Assembly (NCBI RefSeq): GCF_028746185.1
Contig: NZ_JAQIVH010000044.1
Coordinates: forward strand, 1-64,000
DNA length: 64,000 bases
Reading direction: 5' to 3'
DNA from: Paenibacillus_E qinlingensis
GTDB lineage: Bacteria; Bacillota; Bacilli; Paenibacillales; NBRC-103111
The notes below the pieces were generated by a model. That model saw nothing but the letters and a program-made list of their open reading frames with translations, did not search any database and was not told the origin of the DNA. Shown in pieces: positions 1-6,787 of the stretch. Position 1 is the first letter of the stretch. Every line of letters begins with the position of its first letter. Both the position numbers and the translations under genes were made by a program.

Positions 1-39
1 TGGACCTCTGTCAAGAAAGTAGACACCTAATAAGAGAAG

Positions 40-876
40 TTAACTAACGCTTTTGTAGTAAAGTTCTTCAAATCGATCCGGCGAGACATAGCCCAAAGAA
101 CCATGGATTCTTTTACGGTTGTAAAAGAGTTCAATGTACTCGAACATGTCCTGTTGAGCCTGTGCCTTTGTCCAAAATTTCGTACAGTAAACAAACTCCT
201 TCTTTAATACACTGTGGAAGGATTCGATGCAGGCATTATCGTAGCAGTTACCTTTTCGGCTCATACTTGCTTTCATTTTGTAGGTTTCAAGTCTTTCGCG
301 GTAATCTTCCGAGGCATATTGCGAGCCTCGATCTGAGTGGTGCACAAGCCCTTCTGGAGGTTGTTGCGCCACATAAGCTTGGTCTAGTGCAGCCAGGACT
401 AACTCTTTCGTCATGCGGTCTCCAAGCTGCCAACCTACAATTTTGCGCGTGTAAAGATCTAAAACACTAGCTAAATACAACCGGCCTTCATTGCACGGAA
501 TATAGGTAATATCAGTGACCCAGACTTTGTTAGGTGCGGTTGTTTGAAAATTTTGATTTAGCAAGTTAGGCGCAATTGGTGAATCATGATTTGAATCCGT
601 CGTGTTCACTCGAAACTTCTTGGAAACGCAGGAACGAAGCCCATTGGCTTTCATTAGTGAACCAACTAGTCGCTCAGATACCGTCCAGCCTTCACGTACG
701 AGTGTCTCTGTGATTTTAGGGCTGCCATACCTACCAAAATGGTCATGAAAAATGAACGAGATTCGAGCTAAGAGCGCAGCTCTGCGCTTCTGGTAGCTAT
801 TCACTGCCTCTTTTCCAAGTAACCATTTATAGTAACCGCTCCGGGAAACCTCAAGCGTCTGACACATCTTCTCCAT
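40..876 (-). CDS. IS3-family transposase OrfB (DDE integrase catalytic domain)
   Basis: This is the catalytic half of an IS3-family transposase, 278 residues as counted from the first in-frame Met. It has an N-terminal HTH_21-like region (SRSGYYKWL) followed by a retroviral-integrase-type core. The DDE residues are visible in VTDITYI, HSDRGSQY and the glutamate of NACIESFHSVLKKE. It is probably made mainly as an OrfAB fusion by -1 frameshifting: the frame is open upstream of this Met back to the slippery A6G at 948-954 in orfA. No internal stop is visible, so it looks functional. Confidence 0.92.
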   Translation of the reverse strand: MEKMCQTLEVSRSGYYKWLLGKEAVNSYQKRRAALLARISFIFHDHFGRYGSPKITETLVREGWTVSERLVGSLMKANGLRSCVSKKFRVNTTDSNHDSPIAPNLLNQNFQTTAPNKVWVTDITYIPCNEGRLYLASVLDLYTRKIVGWQLGDRMTKELVLAALDQAYVAQQPPEGLVHHSDRGSQYASEDYRERLETYKMKASMSRKGNCYDNACIESFHSVLKKEFVYCTKFWTKAQAQQDMFEYIELFYNRKRIHGSLGYVSPDRFEELYYKSVS

Positions 877-914
877 TGAAAATTCGGAACGATGCTTTTC
901 AATGAACTGGAACC

Positions 915-1232
915 TTAGTTCTTTGGTTTGCTGAAGATGTGCACGGCCTTTTTTACGATCGCAAGTTCTTCTTGAGCATCTGCAATGAGGCGATCTTTAT
1001 CTGCAAGTTGACGGTCTTTCTCTTTCAAAAGCTGTTCTAACTGGCGGAGTCTTTCTGGTGTTGCAATGGATTCACTTTCAAACTGTCGATATTTCGCTAC
1101 CCATTGGTGCAGGGTTCCTGCCGGAATGTTCAATTCCTCGGCGATCTGTGTGACCGACTTCGTTTGTTCTTGAATAAATTTCACCGTCTGTTGTTTAAAT
1201 TCATCATTATACCTTTGCCGCTGTTCACCCAA
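915..1232 (-). CDS. IS3-family transposase OrfA (helix-turn-helix)
   Basis: OrfA supplies the DNA-binding and multimerisation half of the transposase. The N-terminal HTH_Tnp_1-type domain (YNDEFKQQTVKFIQEQ, then AEELNIPAGTLHQWVAKY) is followed by a leucine-rich coiled coil (about residues 60-95). I chose a TTG start at 1232 because an AGGAGG lies about 8 bases upstream; a GTG at 1241 is in frame but overlaps that ribosome site. The 3' end carries the slippery heptamer for fusion to OrfB. Confidence 0.88.
   Translation of the reverse strand: MGEQRQRYNDEFKQQTVKFIQEQTKSVTQIAEELNIPAGTLHQWVAKYRQFESESIATPERLRQLEQLLKEKDRQLADKDRLIADAQEELAIVKKAVHIFSKPKN
948..954 (-). other. Programmed -1 frameshift site of the IS (A6G heptamer)
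   Basis: On the minus strand the 3' end of orfA reads AAAAAAG in the phase A AAA AAG (codons for V-K-K-A). This is the standard IS150-type slippery heptamer. Slipping back one base joins orfA to an open frame that continues into orfB without a stop. No stimulatory stem-loop was mapped. Confidence 0.75.
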
Positions 1233-1302
1233 AATGAACACCTCCTGATAAGATTATTATCCTCATCTCCTAACGAGGTGTCTACTTTTTATTCTAGTTT
1301 CA

Positions 1303-1480
1303 AGAAAGTGCTTACCTGTCTGGCAAACAGCTGGTTTGCTTGCATAAGCAAGCTAGGAGTGCTTATTGCTCTCGTATCCTTCCGAAATGCTTAGAAAGAC
1401 AGGAGATAAGCACATAAGGAGGGCTTATCGGGTGTCATACACCTGACTTAGCAAGAATAAGCAAGCCTAGAGTGCTTATT
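1303..1480. repeat. Type B four-unit structured repeat, copy B1 (first unit cut by the IS)
   Basis: This is an about 178-bp sequence repeated imperfectly at 2344-2534. It holds units starting near 1343, 1405 and 1456. Each is an inverted repeat of the form AATAAGCA-9 nt-TGCTTATT with a purine-rich loop. Only the right part of a fourth, first-position unit (AGAAAGTGCTTACC, 1303-1316) remains, directly after the IS end. Unit spacing is 62 and 51 bp. The right arm of the 1343 unit (GTGCTTAT) is also perfectly complementary to the left arm of the 1405 unit (ATAAGCAC), allowing a long-range stem. It lies beyond the 3' end of the nuclease gene. Confidence 0.8.
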
Positions 1481-1637
1481 TCATCCAGAATGTTTTTGCC
1501 ACCTCTTAAAAATGATTAATATTGTGAGGAAGCTTGTAGGAACGGATTCGGTGGGTACCTGAAGAAGGTATTAATTTCTCTAACTGCACAAGTCTACGGA
1601 GGAGTTTACCTGCATGGTTTCTACTAATGTGCAGTTA
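1481..1637. other. Non-coding stretch with a 10-bp inverted repeat at the 3' end of the nuclease gene
   Basis: I see no gene between 1481 and 1623. An inverted repeat, TAACTGCACA at 1581-1590 and TGTGCAGTTA at 1628-1637, has a 37-base loop. Its right arm overlaps the last codons of the nuclease gene. No U-run follows on the minus strand, so it is not a clear terminator. Confidence 0.4.
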
Positions 1638-2169
1638 ATCGGAGATGGTTTTGGGAAGAAGAGGGTCGTTGGATTGGCCAGCGATCCTGGCTGAGAATTT
1701 CTCTCTCTTCTAATGTTAAGTGATGGCTAGACTGTTGCTCTCCAAACCAGCTGCCCATCATTTGGAGGATTAATTGCTGGCAACGACGCGGTTTTTCTTT
1801 GATTTCATCATAAGAGAACCGGAGTATCTTCCACCCATCAAGTACGAGGTGGTTTTGGCGCGTTAACTGGTCTGCAAACTGCCAACGATTCAAATCCGTA
1901 TGATGTGCTTTATAACCATCAATTTCGATACAGACCAAATGTATCCCACGCATATAGGCGAAATCCAAATATCGAACGCCATCTTTAAAGTCTGAAATGG
2001 GGTATTCGGCATGTAGGAAATCAAATCGACCAACTGCCGGCCACCAAATCAGCTCAAGAAACATTTTCTCCGCATGACCATGCCCCTCCTGAAGACGTCT
2101 TAATGCTTCACCATTCCTTCCTTGTAACTGAAATTGTATGAATTCCTCATAAAATTTGTTAAATGACAT
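1624..2169 (-). CDS. DUF559/Vsr-like PD-(D/E)XK endonuclease-domain protein
   Basis: The 181-residue protein has the layout of small DUF559 / very-short-patch-like nucleases: an acidic residue in an early helix (EKMFLELIWWP), then YLDFAY, then the strand CIEIDGYKAH, then a basic segment (NRWQFADQLTRQNHL) and the closing GWKILRFSYDEI. The E-x-D strand and the R-x-L-x-x-x-G-W-x-x-L-R-F tail are the family's hallmark. The start has a good ribosome site (CAGGAGG) on the minus strand. The substrate is unknown; proteins of this fold occur alone, beside modification enzymes and in mobile elements. It stands alone between two type B repeat copies, with an intrinsic terminator inside its leader. Confidence 0.7.
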   Translation of the reverse strand: MSFNKFYEEFIQFQLQGRNGEALRRLQEGHGHAEKMFLELIWWPAVGRFDFLHAEYPISDFKDGVRYLDFAYMRGIHLVCIEIDGYKAHHTDLNRWQFADQLTRQNHLVLDGWKILRFSYDEIKEKPRRCQQLILQMMGSWFGEQQSSHHLTLEEREILSQDRWPIQRPSSSQNHLRLTAH

Positions 2170-2190
2170 TTAAATGCCTCCTGTTCATAG

Positions 2191-2228
2191 AATAGAAAAA
2201 CCGCCCATCTCCTGTTGGAGAGGGCGGT
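2191..2228 (-). terminator. Intrinsic terminator in the leader of the nuclease gene
   Basis: On the minus strand a GC-rich hairpin (ACCGCCC/GGGCGGT plus TCTCC/GGAGA around a TGTT loop) is followed by a U-rich tract and ends only about 30 bases before the nuclease start codon. It may end transcription from the upstream AraC gene or act as an attenuator. I see no known riboswitch or T-box motif. A smaller palindrome (CCAGTA-TCA-TACTGG) lies at 2316-2330. Confidence 0.65.
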
Positions 2229-2343
2229 CTGTGTGCTTCACGACCATAGAAACTATTCCTCTGCATTTTACATGAGTGCCTGCTAGTATGACAAGTCATT
2301 ATTCGTAAATTGCTGCCAGTATCATACTGGGAGTACATTGGTG

Positions 2344-2534
2344 AATAAGGCAATAGAAAGTGCTTACCTATCTGGCAAACAGCGAGTTAGCTTGTATAAG
2401 CAAGCTAGGAGTGCTTATTGCTCCGCATATACTACGGGAATGCTTCGAAAGACTGTGAATAAGCATAAACGGAGGTCTTATACGTTGAAATTCCCCCGTC
2501 GTATTGAGAATAGGCAAGATTAGTGTGCTTATTT
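2344..2534. repeat. Type B four-unit structured repeat, copy B2 (complete)
   Basis: This is the complete copy of the element seen at 1303-1480. Four units start at about 2344, 2395, 2458 and 2509 (spacing 51, 63, 51 bp). They are inverted repeats related to AATAAGCA-9 nt-TGCTTATT, with some decay in the first (AATAAGGCA / TGCTTACC) and fourth. Inner units can pair with each other (TGCTTATT with AATAAGCA). It lies just past the 3' end of the AraC gene and upstream of the nuclease leader terminator. A 61-codon reading frame across it is not conserved in copy B1, so I do not treat it as coding. Confidence 0.82.
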
Positions 2535-2553
2535 AACCTCTACTTACATGTCA

Positions 2554-3423
2554 TCATGCTGAATACTGTTTGCGGAACCTTAACGGCGAGATGCCTGCTG
2601 CTGCTTTGAAGCAATTGGAGAAGTAAGGCGCGTTGAGAAACCCAATATGTTCAGCAATTCGTGCAATAGACCACTCTGTTTTAATGAGCAACAGCTTCGC
2701 CTGTTCAATTCGATAGTCGTGCAAATAGGCCATTGGCGTGCAGTTATAGATTTCTTTCATACATCTGACGATATAGTTGGGATGGAAATGAAATTCTTCG
2801 GCGAGTGAGCTATTCGTCACATCGGATTGATAATGTTGGCGTAAATATGCTTCGACTTTGTCGGCGAGTAACAGGGCAGGTGATGCATCGTTACGTGATT
2901 GTCCTGCATCTAAGAGACGAAGGAGTTCCATGAAAAGCTGCTGTTCACTCCAATATGTCTCTGAACGATGATGAACTGAGTCCGACAACAGTTTGCGGAG
3001 ATGTCGCTCGGCAAGCGCAAACTCCGGTGGTGCGCTATACTGCGGGATGCGAATCCGATACGGATTTTCCCAAGATTTGCGAACTTGCTGCGAGTAAACA
3101 GTCCCTAGATCTCCATCAGTCGTTTGCTGCCAGACACCATGAAAGTCGAAATGAATCCAAAAGAAGACAGTCTCTGTGTCACAGCCTTTGACGGGATAAT
3201 GGTAGCGATCAGGCAGCAGTAATAAGGTTTGCCCCTCCGCAACTTCCCACTCTTTATCATCTTCGCCCATATATAGAGTCCCCTTGGTCACCCAAAGAAG
3301 ATCAAATACGCCTAAATTACGTCGGCTTGGATGCATTTCTCCTGGAAGATAGGTGGATAGGCCAATCATGAGGTAATAGGGCAGCGGTGGTAGTTCCATC
3401 CAGATATGACCAAGTTCACTCAC
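2554..3423 (-). CDS. AraC-family transcriptional regulator (cupin + HTH)
   Basis: A 289-residue regulator with an N-terminal sugar-sensing cupin region (about 1-150, including GTLYMGEDDKEWEVAEGQTLLLLP) and a C-terminal double HTH (about 190-285: SLAEEFHFHPNYIVRCMKE, then IARIAEHIGFLNAPYFSNCFK, ending GISPLRFRKQY). The GTG start follows AGGGAGGG. It is divergent from the GH127 gene, with 144 bases between starts, so it most likely controls arabinofuranosidase expression in response to a released sugar. The effector is inferred from context only. Confidence 0.9.
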   Translation of the reverse strand: MSELGHIWMELPPLPYYLMIGLSTYLPGEMHPSRRNLGVFDLLWVTKGTLYMGEDDKEWEVAEGQTLLLLPDRYHYPVKGCDTETVFFWIHFDFHGVWQQTTDGDLGTVYSQQVRKSWENPYRIRIPQYSAPPEFALAERHLRKLLSDSVHHRSETYWSEQQLFMELLRLLDAGQSRNDASPALLLADKVEAYLRQHYQSDVTNSSLAEEFHFHPNYIVRCMKEIYNCTPMAYLHDYRIEQAKLLLIKTEWSIARIAEHIGFLNAPYFSNCFKAAAGISPLRFRKQYSA

Positions 3424-3567
3424 CGTTTTCCCTCCCTTATGAAGTGTTGAATTTTATAAAAAATAAGTTGATATTATTCGTAGTTCCTCTTTATTTATAA
3501 GGATAAACTGTTAGTAGTTGATAATCAAATGTTATATAAAATTGGATGACAAGAGGAGATTCTACAT

Positions 3568-5550
3568 ATGGTGAACTTCACGAGTACACAGGCTGTCAAC
3601 AACAAGGTACGCATACATGATTCTTTTTGGGATCCATTTATGGAGCTTGTACGAGGGACGGTTATTCCGTATCAATGGGATGCTTTGAATGATGCGATTG
3701 CGGATGCTGAGCCTAGTTATGCCAGTCGCAATTTCCGGATTGCAGCAGGGCTCGAAGAAGGGGAGTTTGGCGGGTTTCTTTTTCAGGATAGCGACCTTGC
3801 GAAGTGGCTCGAAGCAGTTGGCTACTCTCTGGCGAATACGCCGGATCCTACGTTGGAACAAACAGCGGATGAGGTCATTGAACTCATTGCCAAAGCACAG
3901 CATGAGAATGGTTACTTAAACACGTATTTTACGATCAAAAAGCCAGGTCAGGCATGGACGAATTTGTATGAAGCTCATGAATTATATTGTGCGGGTCACA
4001 TGATGGAGGCGGCTGTTGCTTATTATAATGCGACGGGAAAAAGAAAATTGTTAGATGTCATGTGCAAATTCGCTGACTATATTGAAACGATTTTCGGTCG
4101 TGAGCCTGGACAAATTCGGGGCTATGATGGACATCAAGAAATCGAGCTAGCACTTGTTAAGCTTGCTCAAGCTACAGGGGAAGAACGCTATGTGAAGTTG
4201 GCGCAATTCTTTATCGATGAGCGAGGCACAGTACCAAACTTTTTAGTGGAAGAATGCAAAGAAAGAGAAGGTTACAGCTATTGGACAGAAAAGAAGCAAC
4301 CCATTCCGACAGTTGCGCAACTGGCGTACAATCAAGCACATAAACCGGTTCGCGAGCAGGAAGTGGCTATTGGCCATTCGGTGCGTGCTGTTTATATGTA
4401 TACAGCTATGGCTGATCTTGCCAGATTGACGGGAGATCAAGATTTGCTAACGGCTTGCCGCCGTTTATGGGATAACACAACTAAGAAGCAGATGTACATC
4501 ACAGGTGGCATAGGCTCAACACATCACGGTGAAGCATTCACGTTCGATTATGATATGCCCAACGATTCGGTTTACGCCGAAACATGTGCGTCAATCGGCC
4601 TCATCTTCTTTGCTCAACGTATGCTGCAGCTAGAAGCGAAGAGTGAATATGCGGATGTCATGGAACGTGCGCTGTTCAACAATGTCATTGGCAGCATGTC
4701 ACAGGACGGCAAGCATTATTTCTATGTGAATCCACTTGAGGTTTGGCCGAAAGCATCGGAATTCAATCCAGGTCGTCATCATGTCAAAGCAGAACGGCAG
4801 AAGTGGTTTGGCTGCTCATGCTGTCCTCCGAATGTGGCACGCTTGCTTAGTTCATTAAACAGCTATATCTACACGTCATCCACAGTGCAAAATACGATCT
4901 ACACACATCTATTTATCGGCAGCGAAGCTCACTTTGAGCTTGCCGTTGGCGAAGTCGCCCTTACCCAGAAGTCTAGGCTTCCCTGGGAAGGTTATGTCAG
5001 CATTGAGCTAACTTTGACTCCACAAGATATGTTTACACTAGCGCTGCGCATCCCATCCTGGAGCTATGGTGGGGCTGTCATGAAAATCAATGGTGTGCCG
5101 ACAGCTTATGAAACGGTGAATGGGTATGCACTAGTTGAGAGGCAATGGGAGCAAGGGGATCTAGTGGAGTGGGAGCTTGAGGTCGAGGCTCAGTTGACTA
5201 TCGCCCATCCAGAGATCCGCGCTAATGCAGGCAAAGTTGCCATTGAACGAGGACCTCTCGTGTATTGTCTGGAAGAAGTGGACAATGGCACACCGCTAGC
5301 TTCCGTTTCCATTGATGTGATGCAGAAGCTGCAAGTGAATTTCGAAGCAAGCTTGTTGGGTGGTGCTGTCGTGATTGCGGCGGAAGGCCATGCCAATGAG
5401 TCCGCTTCATGGTTGGAGGATATGCCGTACCGTCCATTCACACAGCAGAAGGTTTCAGAGCGAGTGAAGCTGAAGGCGGTGCCGTATTATCTCTGGGGTA
5501 ATCGAGGCGTAGGCGAGATGACAGTTTGGATTCGCAAGGGCAGCGTGTAA
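3568..5550 (+). CDS. GH127 family beta-L-arabinofuranosidase
   Basis: The 660-residue protein matches GH127 (former DUF1680) enzymes, which release beta-L-arabinofuranose from arabino-oligosaccharides or hydroxyproline-linked arabinans. It shows the metal- and substrate-binding set: Glu338 and Cys340 in YAETCAS, and the cysteine cluster GCSCCPPN (Cys416, 418, 419). In characterised members one of these is the zinc-bound cysteine nucleophile. There is no signal peptide, so it should act in the cytoplasm on imported oligosaccharides. The start ATG follows AGAGGAGA. A terminator follows at 5569-5600. It is divergent from an AraC regulator. Confidence 0.9.
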   Translation: MVNFTSTQAVNNKVRIHDSFWDPFMELVRGTVIPYQWDALNDAIADAEPSYASRNFRIAAGLEEGEFGGFLFQDSDLAKWLEAVGYSLANTPDPTLEQTADEVIELIAKAQHENGYLNTYFTIKKPGQAWTNLYEAHELYCAGHMMEAAVAYYNATGKRKLLDVMCKFADYIETIFGREPGQIRGYDGHQEIELALVKLAQATGEERYVKLAQFFIDERGTVPNFLVEECKEREGYSYWTEKKQPIPTVAQLAYNQAHKPVREQEVAIGHSVRAVYMYTAMADLARLTGDQDLLTACRRLWDNTTKKQMYITGGIGSTHHGEAFTFDYDMPNDSVYAETCASIGLIFFAQRMLQLEAKSEYADVMERALFNNVIGSMSQDGKHYFYVNPLEVWPKASEFNPGRHHVKAERQKWFGCSCCPPNVARLLSSLNSYIYTSSTVQNTIYTHLFIGSEAHFELAVGEVALTQKSRLPWEGYVSIELTLTPQDMFTLALRIPSWSYGGAVMKINGVPTAYETVNGYALVERQWEQGDLVEWELEVEAQLTIAHPEIRANAGKVAIERGPLVYCLEEVDNGTPLASVSIDVMQKLQVNFEASLLGGAVVIAAEGHANESASWLEDMPYRPFTQQKVSERVKLKAVPYYLWGNRGVGEMTVWIRKGSV

Positions 5551-5568
5551 ACCCTTGTGAATGGTGTG

Positions 5569-5600
5569 AGTCCTTCGGGTATGATTCCGAAGGGCTTTTT
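5569..5600 (+). terminator. Intrinsic terminator after GH127
   Basis: Hairpin CCTTCGG / CCGAAGG (5572-5578 and 5587-5593), extended by AG/CT, followed by a run of five T. Confidence 0.85.
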
Positions 5601-5651
5601 ACTGCATGAGCGCAAGAGGATATGACGGCCAAACATTATATTTACATCGGT

Positions 5652-5667
5652 TATAACACGTGTTATA
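5652..5667. promoter_or_regulatory. LacI-type operator (copy 1), upstream of the lacI-like gene
   Basis: A perfect 16-bp palindrome, TATAACACGTGTTATA, with a central CG, as is typical of LacI/GalR operators. The same 16 bases recur at 6752-6767 before the alpha-mannosidase. Its place just upstream of the regulator implies autoregulation. Confidence 0.85.
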
Positions 5668-5696
5668 TTTTGTGTAGAGGTGCTTTTAATTTGTCT

Positions 5697-6713
5697 ATGA
5701 AAAGAGTAACAAGCTTCGATGTAGCTAAGCGTGCAGGTGTTTCACGCAGTGTCGTGTCGGCTGTTCTTAACGATACACCAGGCATAGGTGTTAGTCAGGA
5801 GAAGCGGGAAGCGGTGCTTGAAGCGATCCGCGAGCTGAACTATCATGTCGATGCAAGGGCAAGCGGTATGAAGACAGGAAAGAGCTTCTGCATCGCCGCA
5901 TTCGGAAATACACGTAATCCGCTGTTTCTACAGGTACTTGAAGGTATTCAACGAGCATGTACAGAGTATGGCTATCATATTCTGCTCAGCGGGGACCCGA
6001 ATATGGACATAAGCAAGCTTGCTGATCTTTATTTGCAGCGGAGAATTGACGGTATTATTTCGTTGGATTCCGTAAATGCGGTGGATGAGAGCTGGGCTCA
6101 GGTGCAGAAAGATTCCGGTATTCCATTCGTTTCAATTGAAGGCTTTGCCGAAGAGTCAGAAGTTGTTTCTATTCTGGTTAATTACAAGCAAAGTGTGGTT
6201 CAGGCTTTAACGCATATGAATGAACGAGTGGGTATTCAACCAATCTATGTCATTTTCAGAAATGAGGATGATATCGAAAATTGGGCAGAACGTGACCGAA
6301 GAGAAGCCTACTTAACCTGGTGCGAGCAACATGCGAGGAATCCCCGTGTCCGGGTTATTACGATAGGCGACGAACACGCAATCATGGAGTTGCTGCAGGA
6401 GATATCGACAGATAAGCATGGTGGTGTCCCTTCAGTATTAGTCAACTGGTCAGTCGGTGTCCCTCTGATGTATCGGAAAGCGTACGAACTGCGACTACGA
6501 ATCGGAGAAGATATCTTTCTCATGAGCGCAGATAATACGAAACGAAATAATCAAGCCATGCTCCCGATCTTGTCGGTGATGGACATCCCTTATGTTCGTA
6601 TGGGGGAAATGGCGGTCCATGCTTTGAATGAGCAAATGAATCAAGCTAAGGCGCCATCCATAGCTAACAAACTATGGGTCGAAGCAGAGCTTCAGCCTGG
6701 TGAAAGCAGTTAA
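5697..6713 (+). CDS. LacI/GalR-family transcriptional regulator
   Basis: The protein (338 residues from this ATG) has the N-terminal LacI HTH and hinge (VTSFDVAKRAGVSRSVVSAV, about residues 4-24, then ELNYHVDARA) and a periplasmic-binding-like effector domain. A TTG two codons upstream (5691) is better spaced from the ribosome site AGAGGTG and could be the true start. Identical palindromes flank the gene at 5652 and 6752, so it probably represses itself and the downstream GH38 mannosidase. The inducer is likely a mannoside-derived sugar, which is inference. Confidence 0.92.
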   Translation: MKRVTSFDVAKRAGVSRSVVSAVLNDTPGIGVSQEKREAVLEAIRELNYHVDARASGMKTGKSFCIAAFGNTRNPLFLQVLEGIQRACTEYGYHILLSGDPNMDISKLADLYLQRRIDGIISLDSVNAVDESWAQVQKDSGIPFVSIEGFAEESEVVSILVNYKQSVVQALTHMNERVGIQPIYVIFRNEDDIENWAERDRREAYLTWCEQHARNPRVRVITIGDEHAIMELLQEISTDKHGGVPSVLVNWSVGVPLMYRKAYELRLRIGEDIFLMSADNTKRNNQAMLPILSVMDIPYVRMGEMAVHALNEQMNQAKAPSIANKLWVEAELQPGESS

Positions 6714-6751
6714 CGAATGATCTGCTGTCGTCAGGTTTTTTTTAAGAGTTA

Positions 6752-6767
6752 TATAACACGTGTTATA
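6752..6767. promoter_or_regulatory. LacI-type operator (copy 2), upstream of the GH38 gene
   Basis: Identical 16-bp palindrome to 5652-5667, ending about 20 bases before the alpha-mannosidase start codon. This is a position where bound repressor would block promoter escape or elongation. Confidence 0.85.
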
Positions 6768-6787
6768 AGAAGAAGGAGAGAGCCCAT

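Larger units (their letters stand above)
1..1302 (-). mobile_element. IS3-family insertion sequence (IS150-like)
   Basis: Two overlapping-frame transposase genes on the minus strand are bounded by imperfect terminal inverted repeats, about positions 1-28 on the left and 1276-1302 on the right. The repeats share the core AAGTAGACACCT, and the ends read TG...CA as usual for IS3 elements. The left end coincides with the window edge, so a few outer bases and the target duplication on that side cannot be seen. The right end abuts a structured repeat (from 1303) and cuts into its first unit. Both genes look intact, so the element may still be active. Confidence 0.88.

Noticed and set aside
2170..2340. 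T-box or riboswitch in the nuclease leader
   Set aside because: A terminator is present, but I found no T-box sequence, specifier arm or other known aptamer core.
2338..2523. 61-codon plus-strand frame across repeat B2
   Set aside because: The matching frame in copy B1 contains stops, so the repeat is conserved as structure rather than protein.
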